DNA of 64,000 nt from Corythucha ciliata (GCA_038030265.1 CM075939.1:12257253-12321252), one strand, 5' to 3'; shown: positions 1 through 12,477, counted from the first letter of the stretch. Notes: generated by a model not told the origin, from the letters alone. Numbers and translations: made by a program.

Positions 1-2040
1 TCAAATGCTGAAGTGAGAAACGCCAACTCGTGGATTCTCGGAGCAACATTGGGACTGAAATCGAGAAAAAGCGCTAACTGACGGCTGAAATAGACAAAAA
101 CGCGAATTCTCGTCCAAAAGTGGAGGAAAACGCTGATTCACGTGGCTAAGGTATGAGAAATTGCGATTTTACGTATGAAATCGAGAAAAATCGCTAAAAA
201 TCACTGCTAAAATGATGGAAATGTGCTAATTCACTGCTTACATTGAAACAAAAAACGCTAATTCACAGCTGAAAATGAGAAAACGCCAACTCGCCGATTC
301 TTGGGGGCAACTTTAGGGCTGAAATTGAGAAAAAGCGCTAATTCACGCGGCTAAAGCTGATAAAAACTTTAATCCACGGATAAAAATGAGAACAACGCAA
401 ATTCGAGTCTAAAAATTGAGAAACACGCTTTACTGCTAAAATTTTGATGAAATGGTACAATTGGGCAGCTATACGAACTGAGAAAAAGCGCGAATTGACA
501 CCTAAAAGAGAGAAACGCCAACTTGTGGATTTTCGGGGCAACATTGAGACTCAAATAGAGAAAAAGCGGTAATTCACCACTGAAATAGACAAAAACGCGA
601 CTTCGCGAGTGGAGGAAAACGCTAATTCACGCCGCTAAGGAATGAAAAATTGTGATTTTACGGATAATATCGAGAGTAGGCGCTAAAAATTGAAGGCTAA
701 AATTAAGAAAATGTGCTAATTCACTGCTAAATATGACAAAAAAACGCTAATTCACATTTGAAAATGAGAAAACGCAAACTCTTCTATTCTTAGGGCTGAA
801 ATTAAGAAAAAGCGCTAGTTGACTTGGCTAAAACTGAGAAAAACTTTAATTGATGGATACAAAAGAGAACAACGCAAATCCTAGTCTAACAATTGAAAAA
901 CGCGCTATTCACAGCTAGAATTGTAACAATTTGGCAGCTGTAAAAATTTGTAAAAAACGCGAATTCACACCTAAAATTGAGATAACGCCAACTCACGAAT
1001 TTTCGGAGCTAGGGCTGGTATTGAGAAAAAGCGCTGATTCACGGCGTGAAATAGAGACAAACGCGAATTCGCGTCTAAACGTGGAGGAATCCCCTAAAAA
1101 TTTACATAAGCCAAGGTGTGAAAAATTGTGATTTTAGAGATACAAATCGAGAAAAAGCGGCATAATTCGCAGCTAAAATTATGAAATGTTAAATTCACTA
1201 CTAGATTATTGAGGGTAAAAAGCCTAATTCACAGATGAAATTGAGGTAACGCCAACTCGCGGATTCTTGGGGCAACTTTGGGAATAAAATTGAGAAAAAG
1301 CGCTGATTTCAGCGCCTAAACTGTGAAAAAGCGCTAGCTCGCGGGTAAAATAAAGTAAAACACGAATTGGCGTTTAAAATAGAGTAAAAGGCTAATTTGC
1401 GGGTACAATTTGGACAGAGCATTCAATCGCTACCTACTTTGCGGTTTATTGAGGCAACGTCATGACTGATTCACTGCTAAGAGTTTATAGTAAGTGCCGA
1501 TTCGCAGCTAACAATGAGAAAATATGCTAATTCGCGGCTAAAATTGAGTGAAAAACTTTAATTAGAAAACGCGAATTAGCTGAAATTGAGAAAACGCCAA
1601 CTCGAAAATTTCAGGGGCAACTTCGGGGGAAAAAATGGAGAAAAAGCGCTACCTAATTCAAGCGGCTAAAACTGTGAAAAAGCGCTAGTAAGTAGGTAAA
1701 TTGGAGAAAAAAACGATTTGGTATTTAAAAGCGCCAATTCACGGCTTAAATTTAGAAAAATTGCTAATTTTCCGATAATATTGAGAAAGAGCACTCAAAC
1801 GCTATACCTAATTTGTGGATTCTTGAGTCAACTTCGGCTAAGAGCTTATAAAAAGCGCCGATTCGCAGCTAAAAATGAGAAAATGAGCTTATTTAGGGAT
1901 AAGTTTGAGAAAAAAGCTATAATTCGCAGCTAAATTGTGTTAGAATTGAGAAAACGCACATACGCTGTTTTCGGAGGCAATTTTGAGGCTAAAATTGAGA
2001 AAAATAGTGTACTTCAACGCTACTAAAAAGGATATTCGTA
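1..2040 (-). repeat. A-family degenerate tandem repeat block
   Basis: About 2 kb of diverged units, roughly 28-35 bp each, built around 'aaaattgagaaaaagcgct' followed by 'aattcacggct'. Unit length and sequence drift strongly, and single units are often only partly recognisable. A recurrent longer phrase, 'ccaactcgcggattcttgg' plus 'ggcaactt', occurs near 45, 300, 530, 1260 and 1600, which suggests a higher-order unit of a few hundred bases. No open frame in it resembles a gene. I call this A-rich orientation minus relative to the 'ttttctcaattttagccgcg' form seen elsewhere. Confidence 0.85.
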
Positions 2041-3190
2041 GTTTAACTAAATACTAAAAGGGCCTGCTAGAGAGTTCCGCCACTGACTGAGTCCGTTGTC
2101 TGTCCGCGAAAGCAGACTGGGCTTTGTTTGATCGCTAAAATACAACCGATTTGCAACCCGTCGAAACCCCACTCGCGCCGGTTAGTGATCATGAGCGTAG
2201 CTACGATCAGGCTACGATTCAATACGTTGTGCAACCCCCATGCTAACCGTGGTTTTAACGAGACAAACATGTTTGAAATTAGCGATAGTTTTTCCCTGGC
2301 ACTTTTCTAACTAAGTTTCAAACTCTAATGAGAAGAAATTCAGGTCACGATCACTTCAAAAGTTAGGCGGATAAAGCCCAGCAATAAACGAAACAAGCGT
2401 ACTATTGCTAACGGCGGTGGAATACTGGGAAAAGTGAAAACAGCTTCTTCCCGTTTCCTTATTTTAACGAAAATAAAGCCTCCCTCATTCTTTTCTATTG
2501 TTGTAAAAATGAACGGTGAGCTTCTATATAAATAATTGGCAAAAGGCTTATTTAATTAGAAACAATACCCTGGGAAGGGATCTGGAAAAATACAATCTTG
2601 ATTAAGTTGAAAATAAGAAGAAGTGGTGCTAACCAGTGAAGAGTAAAGTGGTTCAAATTGGAGGTTCAACTTATGGGGAGGGGGAGAGGAAACGGAGCAA
2701 TCTCAGAGCGCGCACTAAGGAGCTTAACTTTCCCGTCTTCCTTTCCCTCTGCATCCATCACCTAACAACTCTCTCGGCGTCCTATATCACTGATTGGGCC
2801 ATGATTTCTTTACTTTGGGCGTGGAAATGGTTGTGGTGGGGGTTGGGAGCGGGGGCGGTGGGGCTTTTCTCTGTCTAATGACTTGGTATAATGAAGTGAG
2901 GGAAGCGCCACCCCTCATTTTGGATTGATGCTAAAAAGGGGAAGGAGGATTGTTTTAAGAGGTTTTACGAGCTAGTCTTTTGTTAAGGGTGTTTTTTATT
3001 TTTCCTTTCATAAAATGTAAACAACAATAATTGGAGCAATAACTTCCCAATCTCTGAACCCAATGATCTATTTTACTTCCATATTCCCGTAGCGAAAGGA
3101 AGTATGGCGTTGGTGAAAAGAAAATCAATTACGAGCCGACTTCCTGACTTCACCTTCATGGCTTGGTTTAAAGTGAACATTCTTCTAATG
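2041..3190. other. Spacer without recognisable gene
   Basis: The A-repeats fade out here. A less AT-rich patch at 2080-2280 contains the small near-palindrome 'gcgtagctacgatcaggctacg'. The short open frames at 2128-2310 and 2636-2878 match nothing I recognise and look like chance. No splice-flanked exon is convincing. Confidence 0.5.
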
Positions 3191-3212
3191 CCCGGATAGA
3201 ACCACTAGCCGC

Positions 3213-3525
3213 CTAAATTGCTAGGTCGTCTGCATACAGTAGACAGTTCAGACCAGCTATCCTTCGGAACCGCGGCAACACGTCATCGATCATTAGATAG
3301 AAAAGTGTTGGGCTGACAACAGATCCCTGCGGGAATCCTTGTTTTGTTTCTTTTAAGGGGGAAATGACGTCATAGTATCTCACTCTCACAAGTCGATACC
3401 ACACATCCTGCCATGAATCCCCATCCAGCTTCCTCCTCCAGATGATGTCAAGGGCCGTCTTAAAGTCAACAAAGACAGCCAGCGTATTTTGTTTAAGCTG
3501 AAACCCATTTTTAACGATCTCTCCC
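3213..3525 (-). pseudogene. Second reverse transcriptase fragment of composite LINE
   Basis: This is the C-terminal half of an open frame that runs from 3782 to 3213. Visible RT blocks are VFVDFKTALDIIW (catalytic motif A, residues 103-115 of the frame), GFPQGSVVSPTLF (motif B, 149-161) and LYADDLAI (motif C, 182-189, about 3238-3216). The frame stops straight after YADD, so thumb and C-terminal parts are missing. Motif spacing is that of a non-LTR retrotransposon RT. It is joined in frame to a different RT fragment upstream at about residues 88-94, roughly 3521-3500, so the pair is a chimera and not one enzyme. Confidence 0.8.
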
Positions 3526-3826
3526 AGGTGTATTACGTGCTTTATGACGGCTCCATCATCCGCAAAAAATTGCGCATAAAGACCTTTTTCCTCTAATTTC
3601 CTTATATGACTATCCACCACAAGTATCCGAGAAGAGGCGAGAAACTTGAGCTCCCTCCTACTGGCTCGTTTTTTTACTCTATCACCGCCCACCTTTGCGA
3701 CCACCCACCTCTCAGCGAGTAGCCTATCCATTGAATCATTCTCGGCTCGACCCCAACGTGCCTTAGAGTTGTCACAATACACTCCCTGTGTTCTCTATTA
3801 AAAGCCCCTTCGATGTCCAAAAAATG
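3526..3826 (-). pseudogene. R1/LOA-like reverse transcriptase fragment, frameshifted
   Basis: Read on the minus strand, motif A appears as LDIEGAFN (about 3822-3799), followed by a stretch ending in VGVEPRMIQWIG in one frame. After a frameshift it continues as ERWVVAKVGGDRVKKRASR and LVVDSHIRKLEEKG, ending with motif C as FADDGAVI (about 3566-3543). DIEGAFN and FADDGA are typical of the R1/LOA group of non-LTR elements. The usual GCPQGGVLSP block between RASR and LVVD is degraded. It follows the endonuclease at 3832-4356 in the expected order, so the two probably come from one element. It cannot encode a working enzyme. Confidence 0.75.
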
Positions 3827-3831
3827 TGGGC

Positions 3832-4356
3832 TCATCCCCCCCTATTCACCACATGAACACCTATTCTTACCAGATCCTCCATTAGCTGCTCCCCGGATCG
3901 GTTTACGTTCGACGATCCCCACTCTAGGTGGTGGGCATTCGCGTTAGCTCCGACCATCAACAGCTTCCCTGATGTCAGGCAGTGGGAGCAGAGATTCTCG
4001 AGCTCCGCTGGTATGCCATTCTCCTCCGTGGCTCTGTACCACGACGCCATAACGATCTTCTTGACCTCTCGATTTCGTAGGGTTGCCCTGAAACTGACCG
4101 CAATGAGATCCCTGGTTCCGAAGGGGCGCAGCTGTATCGGATTAAAATTCGCCAACACAGCCATACATGCTCTCGAAGCCAGGTCTCCCTCAGTGTAAAA
4201 AATCTTATAATACTTATTTCTAACATAACTCACCCTGTTCCCTGAGACATACGGCTCCTGGAACCGGCCCACCTCAAAACTTACCCTACTCATTAGGACC
4301 TCTACATCCGCAGCCGCGGTCCTGCTGTGCTGCATATTTGCCTGAAAGCACCTCAC
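3832..4356 (-). pseudogene. APE-type endonuclease domain of R1/LOA-like LINE
   Basis: An open frame of 174 codons resembles the endonuclease/exonuclease/phosphatase domain that nicks target DNA in non-LTR retrotransposons. Recognisable blocks are LASRACMAVLANFN, then FGTRDLIAVSF, then LLMVGANANAHHLEWGSS, and near the end VHVVNRGG. The usual block in this family is GADANAHH. Here the Asp is Asn (GANANAHH), which should damage metal-dependent catalysis. The N-terminal catalytic half is only partly present and the C-terminal SDH block is missing before the RT fragment starts. The frame ends at the poly-C run near 3835-3840. Decayed copy. Confidence 0.8.
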
Positions 4357-4375
4357 TTCAGCAACAGGTCCTCCT

Positions 4376-4977
4376 CTACCTCACGGACGGTGAGGATCTT
4401 CCCCCTGCTGCTGGGTTGCTGTCTGCCCGGTATTTTCGGTCATTACCGGGTCCACTTTCAAATTCCATATCTGACCCCTCACTGTCCATTTCGCCCATCC
4501 ATCTGTTAGGCAGAACTCTAAATCTAACTTTAAAGACCCTGATACTCACTATGGGCCCCGTCTTAATCTCCTCCGCGTCCTTATTCGGTACTTCGAAGGT
4601 GATTTGCACCCTCTCACTCGTGGGGTCTTGCTCAAAACCCACCATTTTCCATTCTTCGAACGAGAACCCCCTCTTCCAGTTGGTGAGCTCCATGTGGGGG
4701 ATCACGGTCTCCTTGGACATGACTAGGCCGGATAGCATCGACCTTAATCGGCTAAGAATCGGCAGGTCCGGTAGCCTACAAATCACCAATTTCCGGGTTT
4801 TTTCCTTCTCCTGTAAAAGATCAACAATCCTTCCCGCCTCCTCAGCCGTCCAAGACCCTTGTTGACCAGAGCGGCCCTACATTTCTTCTCTATTTGCCTC
4901 GTGCAAATCCACTTCCTAATAATCTCTAACACCTCCTCGACCTCAAAAGGTTCTCTGGCCTCTTTGACCACACACAT
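4376..4977 (-). pseudogene. Probable ORF1 (gag-like) remnant of the LINE
   Basis: Two overlapping minus-strand frames (4977-4783, 64 codons; 4789-4376, 137 codons) lie just upstream of the endonuclease, where a LINE ORF1 is expected. The first is rich in basic residues and begins with a segment like KEAREPFEVEEVLEIIRKW. The second contains GFEQDPTSERVQITFEVPN and ends in a Ser/Gly/Arg-rich tail. I see no CCHC zinc knuckle. Base composition is more balanced than in the repeats around it, which supports former coding. The change of frame at about 4785 marks a break. The assignment rests on position and composition, not on a recognised domain. Confidence 0.5.
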
Positions 4978-5140
4978 ACCTTTGCTCTGGCCGATTCTTT
5001 TAATTTTGTGACCCTAGTGTCCGCCACCATCCCTTACCCCCCTAGGCTTTGATATCCGGGGGCGTTGGCTATGACACTGACCTCTGTCGTTTACTAGCTT
5101 GTGCCTGCGATACCTGTTTCTCCTGATGTATTCGTTGCTC

Positions 5141-5341
5141 CTACTCCGCTCGTCGATTTTGAAAGCGGGCTTGAAAGCTCGTTAGGAGTTTTCCCTTCTC
5201 TGCCGCCTCCATTGCCTTCCTGGCTTTCGCCTCTCTCCTCATGTTTGTCCTCGACTCTCTACGTTGTCGACGGCGACGTGGCTCTTCGAACGGTCCTTCG
5301 CTGCCCAAGGTCTCTCCCACCGGCCTCACTCTTCCTAACAT
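5141..5341 (-). pseudogene. Basic, Arg/Glu-rich ORF1 N-terminal piece
   Basis: A minus-strand frame of 66 codons rich in Arg, Lys, Glu and Ala (for example EEPRRRRQRRESRTNMRREA, then KARKAMEAAEKGK) could form a charged helix or RNA-binding region. It lies upstream of the ORF1-like frames on the same strand. GC content is clearly higher from about 3200 to 5540 than on either side, so the retroelement probably extends to about 5549. The alternative is a chance frame in GC-rich sequence. Confidence 0.35.
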
Positions 5342-5549
5342 TGGGCGGATCCGGTCCCTGCCATTTGAGCTAGTGCTCGGTCTATTACGGAACTCGTTCC
5401 CCTCACTAATTTTACCTAAATTTGGGCGGGTCGCCGAAGCAATCCCTGCCCCCGCCTTGTCGCTAAGGGTTTTGCTTAAGGACGATTTGTCGTCCCCAGA
5501 GTCTTGGAGCTTCCGCTATCACGGGACATATATCAAAGTTCCATTATAA

Positions 5550-7979
5550 AATTTCTGCAATCATAAACATGTTGTCAATTTTCTCCGCATTAAAAAAAAA
5601 AGAGCGTTTTATACTTTTCGCTAGCTTCTACTCAAGAACTTTCTTTGTTCGCATATCTATATAAAATGAGAAGGAACACCTAAAAAGAGAAAACATTCCT
5701 TTTCTGATTGAACGCGCCATTTATTGCTCTTGTGCTCACCCATCGCCTGCTGCATTGAGTTCCATATTGATTCTCGGAACCAATTCGTGGAGACAACAAG
5801 ACAAAGAAACTCCCCTTCCTCCTATACTTACATCGTGCTACATAAAATTTCAGAAAGCACAAGTACTACTTTCCCCACTATACGTCTTCCCTATGACGCC
5901 CTTGTCGCAGAAGTATGGGTGTATTTTATGCCATTGTTCGTTGTATTGAAACTGAACAAGTGCAGAATAAGGTGTAGCCCAGGGAATGCGAGCTCAGAAG
6001 AAGAAACCCCTGAATAATAATATTTTATTGAATTTATTGAATATCTGATAATAAAAGTATAGGGAACATAACAGAAAACGATATTTATCCGCTACTATTT
6101 TTTTTTTTTTTTTTACACCCAACGTTTTTGAATGCAAGTAGGTCAGTAGACATATTTATTGAGCTTATAAAAAAAAAGAATAGTATCACTCTGGATTTGC
6201 TTCCATCTCTCTCCCTCTTAGGTGATTTAAGAGTGGCTTCGACAGGAAAATGTCACGAACCGACCCCTCATCCTTCCCCCGCTGACAATTCACGAATACA
6301 AAAAAATCTGAATGTCTTCAAGTTTCTTTTTGGTCTATCGAGCTTTACTAACATCATTCGGAGTTATGATAAAAATTGGACCAATCTGATGGAAAGTCGT
6401 TTCTTCGAAGAATTCGGAAGAAAAAGAAGTGAGGAAAAATGAAACGAAAAATCCGGCGTAGATTTAGAGAAATGAGGCATTCCCATGAATCTTTAAAAGT
6501 ATAGCACCATTAGCGTTATTTTTTTTTATATTTTACTAAAACGATGTGTTGGTTTTAACGGTAAACGGCGTGGCGATGGAAAAATGTGACGTTTTAGGAA
6601 CAGGCCCCCAAGGATTTTAGAATCCTTCCAAAAGGTTTGATTTTTTTTTTTTTTTTTTGACAACCAACCCCACACCTAAGCCGAGAGGGAACGTTTTTCC
6701 CTCAATGATGACAAAACAGACAGATGGCTTGGAAAACCTTCTTTTCACTTCGTATAAAAGACGACGTTGTCCCCGCCCCCACCGTTTTTATATCAGCCTT
6801 ATATACCGCACCATATCATATTGTTTTTTTGTGGCGGTCAGGACACCAACAAGCCGTCTTGACTTAAGCTAGGAACCTTTCACCCTCGCCAGTCAATTTT
6901 ATTTTGTTTTTTCCTCCCTACGGCAAGTACTTATTGCTCCCACGACATGCCAATTCCTCTCCCCCCCCCTCATCACATCACACTTCTGAGACCTATAGGT
7001 CGAAGCACCTTCAACCTCGTCCCCTACCAAATTAAAAGAAAGGTTTTATTTTCTCCTCTGTCAACTTTTTTTCTTCTCCTTTTCCATCAACATAATAGCA
7101 CTCGTCTATAAAAATCTTTCAACCATTATGTTCTTTCAATTTTCTCCCGATGGACTCCACCGAAGCTTTCTAGTTTTTTTAGTTAATTGTCTTCCCTTCT
7201 TCCCCCCACCACAATATTCTTTCAACCTTGTCCGCCAAATCGTAAAAATTGCGATTATATCAACCGAGTTCATGCAATAAAAAGAGCAGGAGTTTCACTC
7301 AAGAAATGTTAAAATGGTGAAAAGATCGGAATTGTCAAATTCAAATATCGATATTGCCCATCATTTTTCCGCAAAGGCATTCTAATAATCTTTATTACGC
7401 GCAAAGCACTCCTTAAGTTCTCAAGGGAGCCTATTCTTGTTCACCACTTTTTTTTTTTTTGAAAAAGCACCAGGTGTACAACACAAACGACGTTAAAGGA
7501 AATGGGCGTAACGCGTGATTTCTCCCAGAGGGGAAATCTTTTTTGAGCTTCGTCTTATTTTATGGATTCATCTTTTTTTCAAGATTTAGTTCACGTTTTT
7601 TGCGCATGTCCAACAAAGTTTTCTTTTTTTTTTTTTTTAAATAATTCTCTCAAACTTCCGAAAGGGATAGGTTTAGCAAGAGGTAGGTAAGAGTAAAAAA
7701 TAAGGTTTGAACCTTCCACTTTTTACTTGATGGGGATGAAAAAAAGGGTAAATTATGCATGCAGAAACTTGGATTTCCATTACCTGTCTTCTCTACCTCA
7801 ACCAAAACAAATTATTCAATGATCTTTTTTTAATTATTCATATCAGTTTTTCCTCCTCTTGCCACTTCGTTGTTTCAGGGTCTGTTATTTTAAAACTCCT
7901 CGTCAAGATAAGCACCCTGGCTGGACGCCGTTAATTCTCAACGAATACATTTTGTGGACCACGCCCATTTGTCCGGTTT
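5550..7979. other. AT-rich spacer with poly-T tracts
   Basis: No recognisable gene. Long T runs sit near 6100-6115, 6641-6658, 7449-7460 and 7625-7640, and there are pyrimidine-rich stretches, including a C run at about 6960. The open frames at 5724-6017 and 6128-6442 have no known motif and no convincing start context. Sequence of this kind would fit an intron or intergenic DNA. Confidence 0.5.
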
Positions 7980-8110
7980 TTGAGAAAACACTAATTCGTG
8001 GGATGTGGAAGCAACTTTCGTGGATTACGTACAGAGAAAAAACACTGATTCATTGATAAAAACGGAAAAATCGCTGATTTTTTGTCGCTCATTCGTGACT
8101 AAAATTAAAT
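7980..8110 (-). repeat. Short A-family repeat block
   Basis: A few diverged units ('gagaaaaaacactgattcat', then 'aaaaatcgctgatttttt') in the A-rich orientation. They grade into B-family repeats at about 8120. Confidence 0.6.
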
Positions 8111-8590
8111 TAAGTAACATCATCCGGAGCTGAGTATATGCGAAATTGTTAGTTTATTGCATGTTTCGCGCCTATCGGGACTATAATATCGCGAAAATTT
8201 GGTAGTCTCCGCTCTTCACTTGTTCGTGATATTACGAGTTTCCGAGGATTTATTCGTGTGTTTAGTGGAACGTGGGCTAGACGGTTATGACAGCGCCCTG
8301 ACGAATAGCTGCAAATAAGTTGCAACATTTTTTAGGCGAGTATCCGCGAATTTTTAAGTGTCCCAGGCTGAATATTTGCAAATCACAGGTTAAAACATAC
8401 GTGGAATTGCCAGTTTTGGGTCCAAATATCCGTGAAATTGCAAGTTTTGGGTCTGAATATCCATGAAGTCGCCGGTCTATATTTGTGGGGCCAAAACGTC
8501 ATGGGTTGCCAGTCACGACAGCGCCACAAGTCTGACCCAGAGCCCTGTAACCTGCCCATCCATTCTGTCTATGACCGTGGTTGTGAGCGA
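8111..8590 (+). repeat. B-family repeats with GC-rich hub
   Basis: Units of the type 'aatatccgtgaaattgcaag' plus 'ttttgggtc' repeat around 8340-8470. They are interrupted by a GC-richer module at 8261-8305 with 'gtggaacgtgggctag' and 'gacagcgccctgacgaatag'. The same module recurs near 50450-50500 and, in reverse orientation, at 22901, 23121, 23325, 33300, 33470 and 33810. No gene. Confidence 0.75.
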
Positions 8591-11500
8591 GCGCTTTGTC
8601 AACATTTTAGGCACAAAATTGGGCTGTGTCTCAATTTTAGGCGCAAATTAGCGCTTTTCCTGAATTTCAGCCACGAATGGGCGCTTTTTAGCAATTTTAG
8701 TCTAGAATGTTTTGCTTTTTGTCTCAATTTTATTCGCGAATTAGCACTTTTTCTCAATTTTAGTTGCTATTAAGAGCTTTTCTCCATTTCAGCCGTGAAT
8801 TACTATCAATTTCTTCACTTTTAGGCATGAATTTCGTACTTTTTCTCAATCCTTTAGGCAGGAAATCGCTTCCGGGGACCGCGAATAGTCGATTTTAGCC
8901 GCGAACTAGCGCTTTTTCTCAGTTTTATCCACGCATTACCATCACTTTTTTCAATTGACTATGGATTCGATGGGTCATCGTGAGTTAGTCAATTTTCTTA
9001 ATTCGTGAGAGTAAAAACGTAAAATCGCCAAAGTTGAGATTGCTAATTCGCGAATAAAATGTTAAAGCTTTAAAAAAGCGCTAATTCACAGTTGAAATAG
9101 TGAAAACGCGAGCTCACGCGGATACTTGGGCAACTTTGTGATTAAAATTGAGATAAAAGCCAATTCTCGTGGCTGAAATTGAAAAAAACGCGCTCATTCG
9201 TGGATAAAATTGAGACGCTAGAATTGAAGAAGAAATTGCTAATTGACAGATAAGATTGAGAAAGAGCGCTGAATGATTGAAAATCCCTAAATACACGTAT
9301 TCTTGAGGTAACTTTGTGGCGCTGTAGCGGCTTTTTTTCAATTTTAGATTCAAATTAGCGTTTTCCCCAATTATAGCTGTGAAACAGCGCTTTTTCTCCA
9401 TTTTAGGCACGGTATAGTTAGCACTTTTCCCTCATTTTTGCCGCGATTGAACATGTTTTATCAATTTTAGCCACCAATGAGCTCTTTTCGTCCACGAATT
9501 CGCTTATTTCCTTAATTTGAGGCGCGAATTACTGATTTTTCACAATTGAAGCCGCAATTTATAACGATTTTTTTCTAAATTTTAGCGGTGGTACATTGGA
9601 GATTTTACTTGATTTTAGTGGTGGATTAGCGTTTTTTTTTCTCAGTTTAAGCGGTGGATTAGCGCTCCTTCTCAATTTTAGCAGTGTCTTAGGAAACGTT
9701 AAATTTTAGCCGTAGCACTTTTCCCAATGTTGGTAACGATTAGTGATTTCTTTCAGTTTTATAGCCATGCGATTTTTTCAATTTCACCGCTGCATTTCCA
9801 CATTTTCAGCCACGAATTTCAGCACCGCGGTTTGGTGCTTCTTTTTTTCTCAACTTTAGCTCCACAATCATGAGCGCTCTTTCTCCATTTTAGCAGTGAA
9901 TTGGAGTTTTTCGAAATGCCCGTTGCAAATTAGCGCTCTTGCAGAGTTATGGCCTGGAATAAGCGCTTTTTCTCAATTTACCTTGAGATTGACTTTTTTT
10001 TTTATTTCAGCTAAGAATCAGCTATTTTTAAATTTTGGCCGTGAATTGGTCATTTTCTCAATTTATCCACGATTTTAGCACTTTGTCTCCATTTAAATCG
10101 CTAATTAGCGCTTTATTTCTCAATTTCAGTCGCCAATTAGCGCTTTTTCACACTTTCAGCCGAGAGTAAGCGTTAATCTTCATATTAACTTCACATTAGT
10201 TTTTTTTAACTTTTAGCTCGTTTTCATAATTTTTTGATTCAATACTGTTAAGTAGCGTCCATTAGCCGTAAACAGGTTTTTCTCAATTTTAGCCACGAAT
10301 GGTCGCTTTTACATGACTTGATCCTCAAATTAGCGTTTTCCCTCAATTCCAGCCGTGAACTATCGATTTCAATTAACAATTTTTTCTCAATTTTAGCCAA
10401 TTTTGAGGCGGTTTAGCAATTTGTCTCAATTGTACAGCCACGAATTAGAGCTTTTCTCAATTTTAATTAGCTGTAAATAAATGATTTTTCAACATTTAGC
10501 CGTGAATTAATGTTATTTCTTTCGTTTTAGGCGCTAATTTTATAGCGTTTTTTAAATACATTTTATCCGTGAATGTGCGTTTTTCTTAATTTAATCAGTA
10601 AATTAGCGCTGTTTTTCCTTAATTCCAGCTGGGAATATTCGACTACTTTTCTCCACTTCAACACTTTGTCTCAATGTTGGCGAGAATTATATTTTCCATT
10701 CTGTCGTGAATTATTGATTTTTCCACATTTTGTCGTGACCGGTCGTGAGCTGATGCTTTTCTCGATTTTAGCCACTAAAATACCTCAGAAACCTCGTATT
10801 GCCGTATTTTGGCCGCACGAAGGACTTTTCGCAATTTTAGCAAATATTTGAGATTTTCTCTTAATAATTCACAGCTCAAATTGAGAAACAGCGCGATAAT
10901 TCATAGTATAAACGATTAAAAAGCGCATATATTAACTGTCAAAATTGAGGGAAATAGCTAATTAGTGGCCAAGTGTGAACGTCATGAATAAAAAGTGCTA
11001 ATTCACTGCTGTCATTGGGGACAAGCGCTAATTCATGGCTGAATCTTAACAAATCGCTTATTCGCTACCAAAATTAAGAAAAAGCGCTAATTCTAATGTT
11101 TAGAAAACGCTAATTCACGGGTGAAATTGAGGAAAAACGCGTATTCATCGCATCCGAAGACGATGACAATTTCTTAGCTGAAATTGAGAAAAACAATTCT
11201 TCTTAGCTATAGCAGCGAATTGGTGATTTTTTCACCTTTAGCGTTGAATTTTTACCCGCAAATTATAGCTTTTCCCAAGTTAAGTCGCGAGTAACGTTTT
11301 TATAAATTGTAGCCGCGAGTTAGCCGCCTTTTTTCACTTATATCCGTGAATTTGCGTTTTTTTTTCACTAAAAAATTGCCTTTAGATGTCTCCCTCCCCA
11401 AAGTTACCTTCAGAAGCCGTGAATTGGCGCATTTTCAAGTTTAGCTGTGAATCAGAGCTTTTATTAGTTATAATTTATTCGTGAATTAAAGTTGTAATTT

Positions 11501-12440
11501 TCCTCAATTTTAGCCGCGAGTTACCATTTTTTTTTCAATTTTAGCCGCAAAATGGCGTTTTCCCCAGCTGAAAATTACCGATTTCTTTTTTTTAGCAGTG
11601 AATTAGCACTTTGCCTCAATTCGTTCTGAAAATGCTCTAATTAGTGGTTTTCCCAATATTACCCGGAAGTTAGCATTTTTTATTTTAAGTTAAGCCTCAC
11701 ATTAGCATTTTTTGTCACTTTTAACTATGAATTTTCTCTTTTTCTCAATTAGAGTTGAGGATCAGCGTTTTTCTCAATTTTTGCCGCCAATCAGGTTGTG
11801 TTTTTTTTTTTTTCAATTGTATCCGCGGATTAACGTTTCGCAACATTTTATCCGTGATTTATTAATTTTTCTCAATTTCATCCATGAATTAGCGATTTTT
11901 CTCTAATTTAACCGCAAATTAATTAGCGATTCTTTTCAGCTTTTGGTCCCACTTTAGACGCTAGTTAGCATTTTTTATCCAATTTTTATACGCGAATGAG
12001 CGTTTTTTTCGTAGTTTTAGCAGTAGTTTAATTTGCGATTTTTTTTTAATCTGGCTGCGAATCAGAGTTTTTCGCAAATTCAACCGCTAATTAGTGCTTT
12101 TTATAATTTTATTCGCAATTTTAGTTGTGAATTTGCCATTTTTCGCAATTTTAACCCCGAACTAGCGTGTCCCGTCACCCCACTAATTTTAGGCGTGGGC
12201 TTGGCCGAAGGACAGCACGTAGACTTTTGAAAGTGGGTATTAGCGTATTTTCTCCATTTTAGACGCAGAGAAAAGGCACTAATTAGCGTCTAAATTCGCG
12301 AAAAACGCTAATTTGCGGCCAAACTGACAACATTTGCTAATGAAACCGCTGCTGAAATTAAGAAAAAACGCTTTTACGCGAATCAAATTGGAGAAAAATG
12401 CTAACTATAGCGGTTAATTAGGAGCGAAATCAATATTGTT
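8591..12440. repeat. A-family repeat mosaic with orientation switches
   Basis: Almost 4 kb of diverged units of about 30 bp with core 'tttttctcaattttagccgc' followed by 'gaattagcgc'. Orientation changes along the block: T-rich at 8591-8990, A-rich at 9000-9330, T-rich at 9330-10850, A-rich at 10850-11210, T-rich at 11210-12275, A-rich at 12280-12430. Pairwise divergence is high, so the array is old or was always loosely related. No open frame is credible, because the T-rich orientation lacks stops only by composition. Confidence 0.9.
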
Positions 12441-12477
12441 TCATTTCAAGGACAACGGCCTCCCCTCAGCCCTTACC

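Larger units (their letters stand above)
3190..5549 (-). mobile_element. Composite, decayed non-LTR retrotransposon
   Basis: The GC-richer island carries, in minus-strand order, ORF1-like frames, an APE-type endonuclease, an R1/LOA-like RT fragment, and then a second RT fragment from a different element. The order matches a LINE, but the RT is interrupted by frameshifts and by the join, and the sequence stops just after the second YADD box. No 3' tail or target-site duplication is visible. The copy is dead and probably formed by nested insertion or template switching followed by deletion. Confidence 0.75.

Noticed and set aside
1..2040. CRISPR-like array
   Set aside because: Repeats are degenerate, with no constant repeat and unique spacers of fixed length, and the genome context is animal.
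4338..4865. 175-codon plus-strand frame as a gene
   Set aside because: It is antisense to the ORF1-like region of the minus-strand LINE, lies in a GC-richer island created by that element and has no recognisable domain.
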